NCBI GenBank assembly: GCA_963834755.1
Contig: CAWICQ010000003.1
Coordinates: forward strand, 1 to 64,000
DNA: 64,000 nt
Source: Dokdonella_A sp963834755
GTDB taxonomy: Bacteria > Pseudomonadota > Gammaproteobacteria > Xanthomonadales > Rhodanobacteraceae
Reading direction: 5' to 3'
In this document: positions 1 through 8,918 of the stretch, piece after piece
How the letters are laid out: every line of letters begins with the position of its first letter
How positions within the stretch are numbered: position 1 is the stretch's first letter
Notes under the pieces: model-generated
Database searches by the model: none
What the model was told of the DNA's origin: nothing
Seen by the model: the letters and a program-made list of their open reading frames with translations, nothing else
Position numbers and translations under genes: made by a program

Positions 1-1075
1 ATCATCAAGTCCAGCAAGTCCAGGAAGGAGCTGGTGGAGGCGCGTGGGCTGGTCGTCCCCTTCCTTAGAGACACACTGGTGGGCTTGACTATGCCTACTA
101 CGCGCCGCCAGGGGCGCAGATCCTTCTCAACAATCCTCTTTTTGTGCGCTCGCATGATTTTTCCGGAGAAATGGCGATCGGAGGCGGGCAGTCCTGGCAT
201 GTGCCGCACGTATTCGGATCCGGCTTGCCGGCGGGCGGAGGCGCTCACCTTGCGGGTTCGCTGGCGGACCTGCCCTTCGTTCTAGCGGAAGCCGAGCAGG
301 ATTTCATCGTGCCGGAAAATGTTCAGGCCCTGATCTGGCATGAATTGGTGCCCGGCCTGGTCAGCAGCGCGACTTTGCCGCGCTGGTGGGGAGTCAGCCC
401 AAACGAGCTGCACGCCGTCACGCTCTATCAGCGAACCGGGGAGGAACTTCTGACCGCCGCCGTGCAGGATGAAAAGGTGCGTCAGACGGTGCTGGATATT
501 CTTTCCGAGCGCATGGCTCCGCAACGCTCCGAGCAAGTGGGAAGGCCCTGCGCGCCGGCGCCGTCGAAGATGCCCTTTCCCGAGTGTTGCCCGGCGAGAC
601 TTTCTATCTAGCGGCGGAATTCCGGCAGAAATTTCCGGCCCAAAGCGGCCACTGGGGCAAAGCTGGAGAGGAACTGGAGACGCTTTCCACCCGGTATCCC
701 GCGGAGGTCAGCTGGAAGCGGCTGTCCGACGTTTTTGGCGTGCCTCATCCCGCCCTGGCGCAAAGTTATTCTCTGGAGTTGCTCAAGGTGAAGCCCTTTC
801 CGGCTTTCATGGGTTATTCCAGCCGTCTGCTGGCGGAGTCGTGGGACTCCAACAATCTGTACTGGGCCCGGCTGGCGGATGAAATGGGTTATTCGCCGGC
901 CATGCTGAACCGTCTGGTTCCCGAACTCACCTATCGCATGGTGGAGAAGATCTTTGCCACCGACTTCGAGGATTGGCCGGCCATGCTGCGCGCCATGCGG
1001 GAAACAGGGGACGAATTCCGGAGCGGCAAGATCACCACATTGCCGAAAGTGGCCTTGACCACGACCGTTCAATAA
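1..1075 (+). CDS. 5'-truncated unknown protein, frame broken twice (acidobacterial-like)
   Basis: The gene starts before the window and ends at TAA 1073-1075. A continuous protein appears only if two missing bases are restored. One is near 86, where '...RDTLVGL' should continue as 'DYAYYAPPGAQILL'. The other is near 540, where '...RSEQV' should continue as 'KALRAGAVEDALSRV'. The rebuilt product (about 350 residues visible) has no signal peptide or domain I recognise. It is rich in Trp, Leu and acidic residues and looks globular and soluble. The next gene downstream is an acidobacterial-type VWFA protein, and neither resembles the rest of the window. I infer this is the low-quality edge of a contig from another organism. 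The function is unknown. Confidence 0.5.
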
Positions 1076-1171
1076 AAGCTTTTGGTTGTACCAAACTTAT
1101 CAATTCCCGGCGCCGGGTGAAAAGGGCGGGGCAGGTAAACAGCTTATGGCAAAACATTCCTTCTCTTTCTC

Positions 1172-1798
1172 TTGCTTGTTGTGGTGGTCTTTTCCGGCTC
1201 CATGAATCGGGCCTCGGCCCAGGAGACGGACTCCGAAACCAAGATTCGCGTCGAAGTTGACATGGTGCAGTTGAACGTGGCGGTGATGGACCGCAAAGGG
1301 AACTACGTGACCGGGCTGCGGCCCTCGGACTTTGTGGTGACCGAAGATGGGATCACGCAGAAGGTCGCCACCTTCGGCGAGGGCAACGAAGCCACTCGAA
1401 CCGTTACCTCCAACGGGCCCGGCCGGAACCAGGCGGGGGACCGCATACGGTTGCAGCAGGGTTCCGCGGAACCGGAAACCTCGTCAGAACTGGGATCGGA
1501 ACTCGGATCCATGATGGCTGGCGCCAACGTCTTCATCCTGTTCGACACCAGCAACTACATGTACCGGGGATTTGTTTTCGCCCAGGATGCGATTGCCGAG
1601 TTTGTCCGCTCCCTCGACGGCCCCGACCGGGTGGCGTTCTACTCCTACAGCCGCGACCTTTCCCGGGGGGCCACCCTCACCGCCGACCGCTCCCAGGTGC
1701 TGCGTGGAGCTGCGTACCACGGTGGCGGGCGTGACTTATCGCGAGATCGCGCGCGGCACCCAGAAGCACCTTCAGCTGCAGCACCGCCACGGACTTGA
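1172..1798 (+). CDS. VWFA-related domain protein (acidobacterial type), 3' part lost at a junction
   Basis: The reading opens with a signal-peptide-like stretch (LLVVVVFSGS...ASAQ). Next comes an N-terminal segment with 'VEVDMVQLNVAVMDRKG' and 'PSDFVVTEDG', the hallmark of the VWFA-related family known mainly from Acidobacteria. The von Willebrand A fold starts at 'NVFILFDTSNYMYRG', whose Asp and Ser/Asn fit a MIDAS-like site. Family members usually continue after 'DRSQVLR' with 'VRTTVAG'; here that motif ('LRTTVAG') appears only in the +1 frame near 1710-1732, so an extra base is likely near 1700. After about 1733 resemblance stops. An ATG at 1147, in another frame, may be the true start behind a further indel. 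Secreted protein of unknown role, truncated by the junction. Confidence 0.6.
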   Translation: MLVVVVFSGSMNRASAQETDSETKIRVEVDMVQLNVAVMDRKGNYVTGLRPSDFVVTEDGITQKVATFGEGNEATRTVTSNGPGRNQAGDRIRLQQGSAEPETSSELGSELGSMMAGANVFILFDTSNYMYRGFVFAQDAIAEFVRSLDGPDRVAFYSYSRDLSRGATLTADRSQVLRGAAYHGGGRDLSRDRARHPEAPSAAAPPRT

Positions 1799-1841
1799 TC
1801 AGAGCGATTGCGGATCGCGAATGCTCGCTGTTCATGGCCAT
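1677..1841 (-). pseudogene. 5' fragment of a gene downstream of the iron-sulfur fusion gene
   Basis: An ATG at 1841, 12 bases after the stop of the upstream minus-strand gene, opens a frame reading MAMNSEHSRSAIALIKSVAV and continuing through a Leu/Val/Ala-rich helix ('LQLKVLLGAARDLA'). It runs to a TGA at 1677-1679, but only about the first 36 codons lie right of the suspected junction; the rest is antisense to the VWFA gene. Codon use of the first part fits the neighbours. It is probably the second gene of an operon with the ferritin-like fusion gene. Too short to identify. Alternative start ATG at 1835. Confidence 0.3.
1715..1841. other. Probable chimeric junction between two genomes
   Basis: Left of about 1733 the plus strand codes for an acidobacterial-type VWFA protein. 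Right of about 1800 the minus strand codes for genes of the main genome. Homology on the left breaks in mid-domain, and a minus-strand gene entering from the right is cut after about 36 codons. No transposase, integrase or flanking repeat is visible. The simplest explanation is an assembly join; I cannot exclude a real recombination junction. Confidence 0.55.
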
Positions 1842-1853
1842 GATCCGCTGCCG

Positions 1854-3875
1854 TCAGCTGCGAAAACCAACGCGCGCATGGCTGCCGTCGCAAAACGGCT
1901 TGTTGTTGCTGCCGCCGCAGCGGCACAACTTTGCCGATTGCACGCGCGCGACGACGCGTCCGGTGCCGCTGAGGATCTCGAGATTTCCGCGAACCTTGAG
2001 CGGGCCATCGCGTTCGGGATCGATCGCGAGCGGTCCATCGCGTTGTTCGAGCGAGTCGGTCTTTCCGCTCGGCGGCTCGCCGGTCGCGGCAAAGCCGATC
2101 TCCTTGTGCGACTGATCGCAGAACGGCTTGTTCTTCGACGCACCGCACCGGCACAGCGTCGCGCGATAGCCGAGCGGCTTGCCGTCGAGAAGGATATCGG
2201 CGTGAACGGCGTAAGGACCGGCTTCGCGCGTCGACAACAGGTTGACCGGAGGCGCGACTTCGTCCGCATGGCCATCCTTGCGCCGATAGCGGATCGCTCC
2301 GGATGGACAGGCGTGCGCGATTTCGACCAGTGCGTCGACCGGTATCGCATCTGGGTAAATCCACGGACCCTTGACGTTGGCGAGGAACACGCGCGGCGCG
2401 CCGGTGACGCAGAAGCGTGCGTGAATGCAGCGCTTGCCTTCATAGACCAGCGTGAGATCCTTGCCCTCGATCTCTTCGACGCCGTCGGTGCTGCGCGGTT
2501 GCCCGCCGTCGGCAACGGTCTTCGTCGCTGCTGGCGTGCCGGCGCTTGCGCTCGTGCTCGCTTTCGCAGCGTCATCGCCCGCGGAAGCGCGCGCGACCGG
2601 TGGCGCGGCCGCAACGCGCGCAAACTCGCGTTCCGCGCGCAGCGCAAGATCCGAAAGCCCGGCGGCGGCGGCCATCACGCGCGCGTCCGCGCCGCGCGCG
2701 AGCGCGTCCGCGACGCTTGAAAGCTCACGCAAACGCTCGTTGAAAAAACGCCGTGCGCCGACGCCCGCGGGCAGCGGTGCGGCGTCGCGTAGCGTCGTGA
2801 ACGACATGCCGGAATTGCACTCCGGATGCGAAGGACCCGCCGGCAATCGAGCCGAGCGCTCGCCGAGCAGCGTGACGTTGCGCATCAACGAGATCGCCAG
2901 ATCGACCGCAAGCGCCTTTTCCGCGTTCGGTCCGACGATCGAATACGAGTAGCCGATCAGCCGCAGCATGAGTCCGTAACACGCATTGGCGAGGTCGACG
3001 CACGCGAGCGCCTGATCGTTTTCCAGCCAGACGCGTCCTTCCGGCCGCGGCGGACTGCGCAAGACCGGATTGTGCGCGGCCGGGAAAGCCGGAGCGAACT
3101 CTGGATTCGCTTCGAGGAGCCGCCGATATTCCGTGCGGATCGCATGGAATTTCGCGAAGTGCGAGTCGGTCGCATGCTTGGGCGCGCCTTCGCCCTGCAC
3201 GACGATCGCATCGAACGCCGCAAGCGCCGTCTTCAGACAGATGACGCGCTCGGCGCCTTTGAGGTCGATTTCGGCCGGTGAAAGCTGCAGGCCGGGCACG
3301 CCGCAGAACGCGGACTTTTCGCCGATCGCTTCGGCGAATCGGCGCAGGTTAGCGCCGAGCTGCGTATAGAACGTGCCCACGGTTTCGTAGTCGATCGGCA
3401 TCGGCGTCAGGCGCGGCGCGGACAGCCCGCGAACGAAGCGACGCTCGGGCTCGAAGCCCTTGCCTTCGGGCTCGTCCGATTCGTGCGGCCGTTCCAGAAA
3501 GATGAAGTGCTGCAGTGTGTCGAGGTTGAAGGGCGCCAGTTTCACCACGATCCCGGCCGGCAACAGGCCGATGTTGAGCGGGAAATTGTCGCGCCCGAAG
3601 CGCGGCACGCCGCCAAGCGCCGAGGTGATGTTCCACACCGCGGCGAGATGTCCCATCTCGTCGATCGCGACATCGATGATCGTGCGACGCCAGCGCGCGA
3701 CCGCTTCGGCTTCTGCGCCGCTCAGGCCTTCGCCTTCGCCGGATTTGAGGCTGAACGCGGCGTAGAGGTACGTGCACATCAGGGTGTGCTCGAGCTCTGC
3801 GGCTTCGTAGAGCGCGTAGAGAAGCCGCTCGCGGGTCGGCCCAGGCGCAGCGGCCGGATTGGGTTCTGATGCCAT
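1854..3875 (-). CDS. Ferritin-like / 4Fe-4S / double CDGSH iron-centre fusion protein
   Basis: A 673-residue cytoplasmic protein without signal peptide. Residues about 15-390 resemble the ferritin-like 'VioB' domain of iminophenylpyruvate dimer synthase, with likely metal ligands in the helices 'AELEHT' (E27, E29, H30) and 'IDEMGHL' (E73, H76). After an Ala/Ser-rich linker (about 425-465) comes a divergent single 4Fe-4S domain (Fer4_19 type), with 'RCIHARFC' and 'HACPSGAIRY' carrying Cys ligands. Two CDGSH iron-sulfur domains follow: 'CRCGASKNKPFCDQSH' (575-590) and 'CRCGGSNNKPFCDGSH' (651-666). Known families suggest oxidative or redox chemistry on a small molecule; substrate unknown. The start at 3875 was chosen because AGGA lies about 7 bases upstream. 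Divergent from the unknown gene at 4312; a truncated gene follows 12 bases downstream. Confidence 0.85.
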   Translation of the reverse strand: MASEPNPAAAPGPTRERLLYALYEAAELEHTLMCTYLYAAFSLKSGEGEGLSGAEAEAVARWRRTIIDVAIDEMGHLAAVWNITSALGGVPRFGRDNFPLNIGLLPAGIVVKLAPFNLDTLQHFIFLERPHESDEPEGKGFEPERRFVRGLSAPRLTPMPIDYETVGTFYTQLGANLRRFAEAIGEKSAFCGVPGLQLSPAEIDLKGAERVICLKTALAAFDAIVVQGEGAPKHATDSHFAKFHAIRTEYRRLLEANPEFAPAFPAAHNPVLRSPPRPEGRVWLENDQALACVDLANACYGLMLRLIGYSYSIVGPNAEKALAVDLAISLMRNVTLLGERSARLPAGPSHPECNSGMSFTTLRDAAPLPAGVGARRFFNERLRELSSVADALARGADARVMAAAAGLSDLALRAEREFARVAAAPPVARASAGDDAAKASTSASAGTPAATKTVADGGQPRSTDGVEEIEGKDLTLVYEGKRCIHARFCVTGAPRVFLANVKGPWIYPDAIPVDALVEIAHACPSGAIRYRRKDGHADEVAPPVNLLSTREAGPYAVHADILLDGKPLGYRATLCRCGASKNKPFCDQSHKEIGFAATGEPPSGKTDSLEQRDGPLAIDPERDGPLKVRGNLEILSGTGRVVARVQSAKLCRCGGSNNKPFCDGSHARVGFRS

Positions 3876-4311
3876 CGGATCCTCGGTGCAAATGGGAGGC
3901 GCAGATGCTGAGGTCGAATTGTTGCACAGGCCGCGCCGGCTTCGCCGCAGGCTGTCCGACGCTCGCCTGCGCAAGCGACTGCGCGGCGAAAACACCGGCA
4001 GGCGCCGTAACAGCGTCGAAAAGCAACACGTTCTTACTGTCGAGGCCGCTCGCCGGAACGCACGGGTTGGGGGTCTGACAGCAGCTGGAAATCCGGCCCA
4101 TTGCCGTACGAAAAATCGCGCAAGGCGACGGGCAGATCGCCTACAGACCGCGCTCCCGCAGTGGCATACGTTAGCCGCGCGCTCGATGCGACAGCGAGCG
4201 ATTCACACGACCGGTACAAGGATCCGCGGTGAACTGGAATCCTATCTGAGTTCTTTCACATAAGCGGTCGCTGCTCGCTTCGGGGACTTACTTCAAACAG
4301 GGGTAGCACTC
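3876..4311. other. Divergent intergenic region, no gene seen
   Basis: These 436 bases separate two genes that point away from each other and should hold both promoters. I see no convincing coding frame: short readings here have no ribosome binding site and no family resemblance. The right end carries the ribosome binding site AGGGG for the gene at 4312. No clear -35/-10 pair could be assigned by eye. Confidence 0.5.
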
Positions 4312-5151
4312 ATGGCGACGTTATGGGCGTGGGCAACACCGACACCGAATACGGATTCCCCGGTCGACCATACCTGGGTGACCGACTACGACAACCGGAT
4401 CGATGAGCCGCCGCAGAACATCGCAGAGGTCATCGGCGCATCGGCAAACTACTGGTTCTGCTGGGGCGGCTTTCATGAGCGCGGTGACAGCCCGCAAGTC
4501 CCGCTGGGATATCTCGGGAGCGAGCCCGGAAACAATGGGCTGGCCCATTGCCTGGTTACGTCCAACGCGCCATCCGCATCGAACAAGCCGACCTCCGGAA
4601 CGATCTGCTTGTATGGCATCGAAGGCGTCTGCCATCAGCTGGCAAATCAGGTGCTGTGGGCGACCGGATCGGCTTCGCACCGACCGTTGACCGTGGGCCT
4701 CGCCAGAGGCTACGGTGCCAGCGCTTTTTTCTACGGCACGTACGGCCTTCAACATCATGCCTGGGATGCGCGCAAGTCCGCCTGTGGCAAGACGCCGATC
4801 GCTTCGGCGAGCACAAGCGCAGCCACGACCATGAGCGGTTCCCCTTCGCCCAACGACGATGAGTTCGCGGAGAAGGCCGCGACGGTGCTGTCCAAGCGCG
4901 CCGCAGACAACAAGCTGCCTGCATTGCTCGCGCTGCGCCGTCAGGCGCAGGAAAAGTTGCTCAACGCGCAGCGGGAAACGCAGGTGTCGGCCGACGCGCT
5001 GAATGAGCTGCACCGATTCTTCCTCAACCGCGCGGCGACGCTGCTCAACGACGCCGAATTCGCCGACATTTTCGATATCGCGAAGTCGGACATTCCGAAC
5101 GTGGAGCTGGTGGATCCGAAAAATTTCGAGGGGACGCAGCGGCGGAAGTAG
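4312..5151 (+). CDS. Unknown protein with a GVCHQ motif
   Basis: A 279-residue protein starting at an ATG with AGGGG about 9 bases upstream. There is no signal peptide and no predicted membrane segment. The N-terminal half (1-150) is rich in Trp, Tyr, Gly and His and contains 'YGIEGVCHQLANQVLWATG' around residue 105. The Cys-His-Gln-x-x-Asn arrangement could be a nucleophile or a metal site, and I recall similar strings in uncharacterised bacterial proteins. The C-terminal part (about 170-279) is charged and helical ('DEFAEKAATVLSKRAADNK...') and ends 'NFEGTQRRK'. The divergent neighbour is the ferritin-like/CDGSH fusion, so the two may share a pathway; that is only context. I do not recognise a named family. 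Confidence 0.7.
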   Translation: MATLWAWATPTPNTDSPVDHTWVTDYDNRIDEPPQNIAEVIGASANYWFCWGGFHERGDSPQVPLGYLGSEPGNNGLAHCLVTSNAPSASNKPTSGTICLYGIEGVCHQLANQVLWATGSASHRPLTVGLARGYGASAFFYGTYGLQHHAWDARKSACGKTPIASASTSAATTMSGSPSPNDDEFAEKAATVLSKRAADNKLPALLALRRQAQEKLLNAQRETQVSADALNELHRFFLNRAATLLNDAEFADIFDIAKSDIPNVELVDPKNFEGTQRRK

Positions 5152-5174
5152 ATCCGCCGTGAATCGCAAGTGAT

Positions 5175-6617
5175 CTACGGCGAGTCGAATCCGTCCCTGA
5201 AGATGACGTCGCTGGTCTGTACCTCGAACGCACCGATATCCGCGAACGGGCCGATCACCCGGGCATAACCGGCGCCGCGTTGATCGTCCGGAAGCTGCGC
5301 GATGTTGTTGCCCGCATCGATCGCCGGGCTGCCATCCATGAGCGGTATGGTCCAGGTCGGCCCGCCGTTGTCGCCGATCGTGCCGAGCAGCGGATCGCTC
5401 TGCAGCGTGTCGGGCGGCAGCGGCACCGACGATGCGACGACGAGATTGTTCGCGCCGGTGATGATCGGCGAGCCGTAGACCTGAAAGTCGTCCGGAACGC
5501 CGAAACCCACGTTGTTCGCGATGATCGTGCTTTCGAGATCCAGCGTCGGTCCGCTCATCAGCACGCCGGCGAGCCCATTGAATGCGACATTGGATGCGAT
5601 CGTACTGTTCGAGATTGTCGCCGGGATGATCAGATTGAGGCCCCCGACCGTGGCGACGGACTGGTTGTAGGCGATTGTCGAATTGACGATCGTCGCCGTG
5701 GGCGAACCGCTGTAGTACGTCGCGCGCATGCCCGCGGCGTGCGAGGCTCCGTTGTTATAGATCGTCGACGAATCCAGCGTGACTTCGCCTTTCGTCCAGA
5801 GTCCGCCGACGCTGTAGGCCGTGTTGTAGAAGATCGTGGTCCGCTGGATCATCGTCGTGCCGACGATCATCGCGCCGCCGCCCTGCCCGCCGTTGATCGG
5901 CGCGCCGTATGCAACGTTGTAGCTGATCGTGCTGTCCTGCGCGGTGAAATTGCCCATGACATAGACGCCGCCGCCGTGCGCTCCCGTCGCCATGCCGTGC
6001 GCGCGGCTGTAGGTCACCGTGCTGCCCAGCAGCGAAAGATCGCCTCTCGCGTAGATACCGCCGCCGTACGCGATCGCACTGCTGGTGCCGACCGCGGTGC
6101 AGTTCGACAAGACCGCGTCGACGACGCTGAGATTGGCCGATGAGTAAAGACATCCGCCGCGCGGCGTCGTCGCGCTTTCGTAATACCCGTTCGTCAAGGT
6201 GAGCCCGGAAACGCTGAGCGTGCCCAGACCGGTGTGCCTGAGAATGCCTGACGCCGTGCCGCCGTCGATCGACAACGCCGCGGCGCCGGGGCCCACCAGC
6301 GAGAGATCATCCTGCGTGACGCCGATGAAGCCGGTCGTCAGCGAGATCGTGCTGCAGGCGAGTCCGTTGAAATCGATCGTGTCGCCGCTGACGGCTGCAG
6401 CGACCGCGGCGCGCAGGCTGCCGGGGCCGTCGTCGTCGCAATTGGTGACGGTAGCCGTCGCCTGGGACACGCCACCGCCGCGAAGGTAGTCGGGCAGCCA
6501 ACCGTGCTCCTCACCCGCTCGCATTTCGACCTGCAAGGGAATGGCGACCGCCGGTACCGCCGTCGAGCCTACCGCGAGCGCAAGAAGAAGGCGGGCCGCC
6601 AATGGCCGCTGGGCCAT
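5175..6617 (-). CDS. Secreted right-handed beta-helix protein, choice-of-anchor Q type, DGFD tail
   Basis: A 480-residue exported protein. The N-terminus (MAQRPLAARLLLALAVGS...AVA) is a signal peptide. The body has many short turns of the form 'STI.NNTA', 'GGGIYARGDLSLLGSTV' and 'NSTIASN', typical of pectate-lyase-like parallel beta-helices. Near the end 'GDNGGPTWTIPLMDGSPAID' and 'DQRG...DIGAFE' mark a choice-of-anchor Q domain. The last residues are 'DVIFRDGFDSP', a tail shared with three other proteins here. The ATG at 6617 is used; GTG codons at 6668 and 6650 are in frame, and the 6650 GTG has GGGG about 7 bases upstream, so the start is uncertain. Likely surface-exposed or secreted; the ligand is unknown. 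Confidence 0.85.
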   Translation of the reverse strand: MAQRPLAARLLLALAVGSTAVPAVAIPLQVEMRAGEEHGWLPDYLRGGGVSQATATVTNCDDDGPGSLRAAVAAAVSGDTIDFNGLACSTISLTTGFIGVTQDDLSLVGPGAAALSIDGGTASGILRHTGLGTLSVSGLTLTNGYYESATTPRGGCLYSSANLSVVDAVLSNCTAVGTSSAIAYGGGIYARGDLSLLGSTVTYSRAHGMATGAHGGGVYVMGNFTAQDSTISYNVAYGAPINGGQGGGAMIVGTTMIQRTTIFYNTAYSVGGLWTKGEVTLDSSTIYNNGASHAAGMRATYYSGSPTATIVNSTIAYNQSVATVGGLNLIIPATISNSTIASNVAFNGLAGVLMSGPTLDLESTIIANNVGFGVPDDFQVYGSPIITGANNLVVASSVPLPPDTLQSDPLLGTIGDNGGPTWTIPLMDGSPAIDAGNNIAQLPDDQRGAGYARVIGPFADIGAFEVQTSDVIFRDGFDSP

Positions 6618-6851
6618 GGACTGCAAAATGATGTGCGTTGGCGCGTTCACGTCAATCCCCGCAAGCACGAAGGCCGTGGCCGCTGTCTGCTGACGATCCG
6701 CGGATCGAGCCAGCGTTCACGTAGCCGAGCCTCGAAATATAATGCGATTTCACGCCTTCAGGGTGACTGAAACTACTGAGTGGCTTTGCCGACGGTCGCA
6801 AGGTATCCGCCGAGAGGCCGAGCGGACGCATTCGCGACGAGGACCCGGAGA

Positions 6852-7403
6852 TCAGGTCTTGGGCCGCCTTGCGCGCCTCGCGGCTTGCTTGGCTACGATG
6901 GCCCAACGCTCATGATCGCGCCAACGGCCGCCGATCTTGAGGTAGCCCGGCGAATAACCTTCCCTGGAAAAACCGCATGCCTTGACCAGAGCGATCGATG
7001 CGCGATTGTCCGGCTGAATATTCGCCTCGAGGCGATGCAGCTTCATGTTCACGAAGGCGAAGCGCACGACGGCATCGAGCCCTTCGCGCATGAATCCCAG
7101 GCGCTCGTACTCGGCGAACGCGTAATAGCCGAGGTATGCGCTGCGGAACAATCCGAGCACGACATGAGTGACGTTGATGGCGCCGACGATCGCTCCGGTG
7201 TCTCGACGGCAGACCAGAAAGGCGCGCTGACCGGGCCCGGACATGCGTTTGATGTACGCGCGAAACGCAGCCGGCGTCGCCGGTGGCGCGACCCATGGGC
7301 GATGGAGCGCAATGCTGGCGCGAACGGCGGCGGCAAACGCGCGCTCGTCCGTAGACGATGGCGAACGGAGGATGATTCGCGATTTTTTACGCGGATGCCG
7401 CAT
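6852..7403 (-). CDS. GNAT family N-acetyltransferase (RimJ/RimL type)
   Basis: 183 residues. The order 'RSPSSTDERAFAAAV', 'GAIVGAINVTHVVLG', 'AYLGYYAFAEYERLGFMREGL', 'LHRLEANIQPDNRASIALVKACGF' and 'EGYSPGYLKIGGRWRDHERWA' is the standard RimJ/RimL acetyltransferase layout. The segment 'NRASIALVKACGF' forms the acetyl-CoA-side helix. The family transfers acetyl groups to protein N-termini or small amines; the substrate here is not predictable. It is flanked by unrelated genes on both sides, with about 180 bases to the beta-helix gene. Start ATG at 7403. Confidence 0.9.
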   Translation of the reverse strand: MRHPRKKSRIILRSPSSTDERAFAAAVRASIALHRPWVAPPATPAAFRAYIKRMSGPGQRAFLVCRRDTGAIVGAINVTHVVLGLFRSAYLGYYAFAEYERLGFMREGLDAVVRFAFVNMKLHRLEANIQPDNRASIALVKACGFSREGYSPGYLKIGGRWRDHERWAIVAKQAARRARRPKT

Positions 7404-7460
7404 CGACTTGTTGCGGCGGAATCACGTGGCGACACATCCGTCGTTTTTCGTATGAGGTGT

Positions 7461-8918
7461 TCACAAGTACTTCGCCAACGTCGCCGCTGCTCCCATCGCG
7501 TCGAACTCTTCGTTCCAGTCCTCCATCAGCGCGATCAGCATGAGCTTCTCGAATTCTTCGCCGAATCGACGCACGATCGCACCCGGATCGCTCACGCGCT
7601 TGCCGTCGCCGATCACGCCGAAATAGACCTTGCCGTTGTAGCTCAGGATTGAAAGCCCGAGCCCGATCGATCCGCTCTGCGGCACCCAGAACATCAACTC
7701 GCGCACTTCGACGCCGGCCATGAACAACGGCTGCTGCGGTCCCGGCACGTTCGTCGCGACGGCTGTCGCCTTGCGGCTGAAGAGTTCCAGCGCCGGCGCC
7801 TGCAGCGCCGCGGGCGCCACGCCGAGCGCCGCGAGGAGGCCGAACGTGGCGATGGCCTGACGTCGACCCTTCAGATCGCGCATGCACGCCGCGACGCGCT
7901 CGAGCCGGCGCAGCGGATTCGGCTCGCCGATCGGCAGGTCGAGGAACACGAGCCCGAAGTGGTTGCCGAGCTTCTTCGCATGTTCGAGCGGGCGCAGGTT
8001 GACCGGCACGGTCGCGCGAATCGTGAGGCCGTCGACGTCGTCGCCGACATCGCGCAGATAACGCCGCAGCGCGCCGGCCGCGCTCGCGAGCAGCACGTCG
8101 TTGACGGTGCAACCGAGCGCGCGACCGAGCGTCTTCACTTCGTCGAGCGGCAACGGCTCGGCCCAGGCGACGCGCTTGGCGACGCCGAGCGGTCCCTTGA
8201 ACGCAGTGATCGGATCGTCCGCCAGCGTGATCGCGCTGACGAGCTCGCGCGTGATCTCGCTGCCCTCGTGCGCGAACTCGGCCGCGACCGACGGATCGGC
8301 GAGCATGCCGGCGATTTTTTCCCAGACCTTCTCGCCGCCGGCAAGGAGTTTCTGCAATCCGGCCTGTGTCGGTTCGAGCAGCCGTTCGAGCACGCCGCCC
8401 TGATCGCGCTTGAGCCAGGTCTTGGCAAGCTTCGCGCGCGCTTTCGGGTGCGGCGCCGTGTCGGTGAGCGAAAGCAGCACCTGCACCAGCGCAAGCCCGT
8501 CCGCATAGCAATGATGAATGCGCCCAATCAGCACGCCGCCGCCGCGATAGTTCTCGACGACATGGAACTGCCACAGCGGTTTGGAATGATCGAGCGGCGT
8601 CGAGGTCAGCTCGCTGACGAACGTTTCGAGCGCCTCTTTGTCGGCCGCGCCCGGCAGCGCGGCGACGCGCACGTGCCAGTCGATGTCGAACTCCTCATCG
8701 GTTTCCCACCACGCGCCGCTCGCGGATTGCACCGCACACTGGCGAAAGCGGTGGAACGCCAGAAACCGTTCGGCCAGCAGCTTGCGGATGCGTCGCGCGT
8801 CGAGCGGACCGGCGAACATCAGCACGCCGGTGATCATCATGAGGTTGGTCGGCCGCTCCATGCGCAGCCAGGCCGTGTCGACCTTGGACATCGGCTCGCG
8901 CTGCGCTTGCTGCGTCAT
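7461..8918 (-). CDS. Wax ester synthase/diacylglycerol acyltransferase (WS/DGAT) family protein
   Basis: 485 residues. The acyltransferase active-site motif HHxxxDG is present as 'HHCYADG' at residues 135-141. Family features follow in order: 'PLDHSKPLWQFHVVE', 'GCTVNDVLLASAAGALRRYL', 'VPVNLRPLEHAKKLGNHFGL', 'TNVPGPQQPLFMAG' and a C-terminal 'GDGKRVSDPGAIVRRF'. WS/DGAT enzymes esterify acyl-CoA with fatty alcohols or diacylglycerol for storage lipid. Start ATG at 8918 has GAGAGGG about 9 bases upstream; MSKVDTAWL, nine codons in, is the conserved family start and a possible alternative. It stands alone, 57 bases beyond the GNAT gene. Substrate preference cannot be read from sequence. Confidence 0.88.
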   Translation of the reverse strand: MTQQAQREPMSKVDTAWLRMERPTNLMMITGVLMFAGPLDARRIRKLLAERFLAFHRFRQCAVQSASGAWWETDEEFDIDWHVRVAALPGAADKEALETFVSELTSTPLDHSKPLWQFHVVENYRGGGVLIGRIHHCYADGLALVQVLLSLTDTAPHPKARAKLAKTWLKRDQGGVLERLLEPTQAGLQKLLAGGEKVWEKIAGMLADPSVAAEFAHEGSEITRELVSAITLADDPITAFKGPLGVAKRVAWAEPLPLDEVKTLGRALGCTVNDVLLASAAGALRRYLRDVGDDVDGLTIRATVPVNLRPLEHAKKLGNHFGLVFLDLPIGEPNPLRRLERVAACMRDLKGRRQAIATFGLLAALGVAPAALQAPALELFSRKATAVATNVPGPQQPLFMAGVEVRELMFWVPQSGSIGLGLSILSYNGKVYFGVIGDGKRVSDPGAIVRRFGEEFEKLMLIALMEDWNEEFDAMGAAATLAKYL

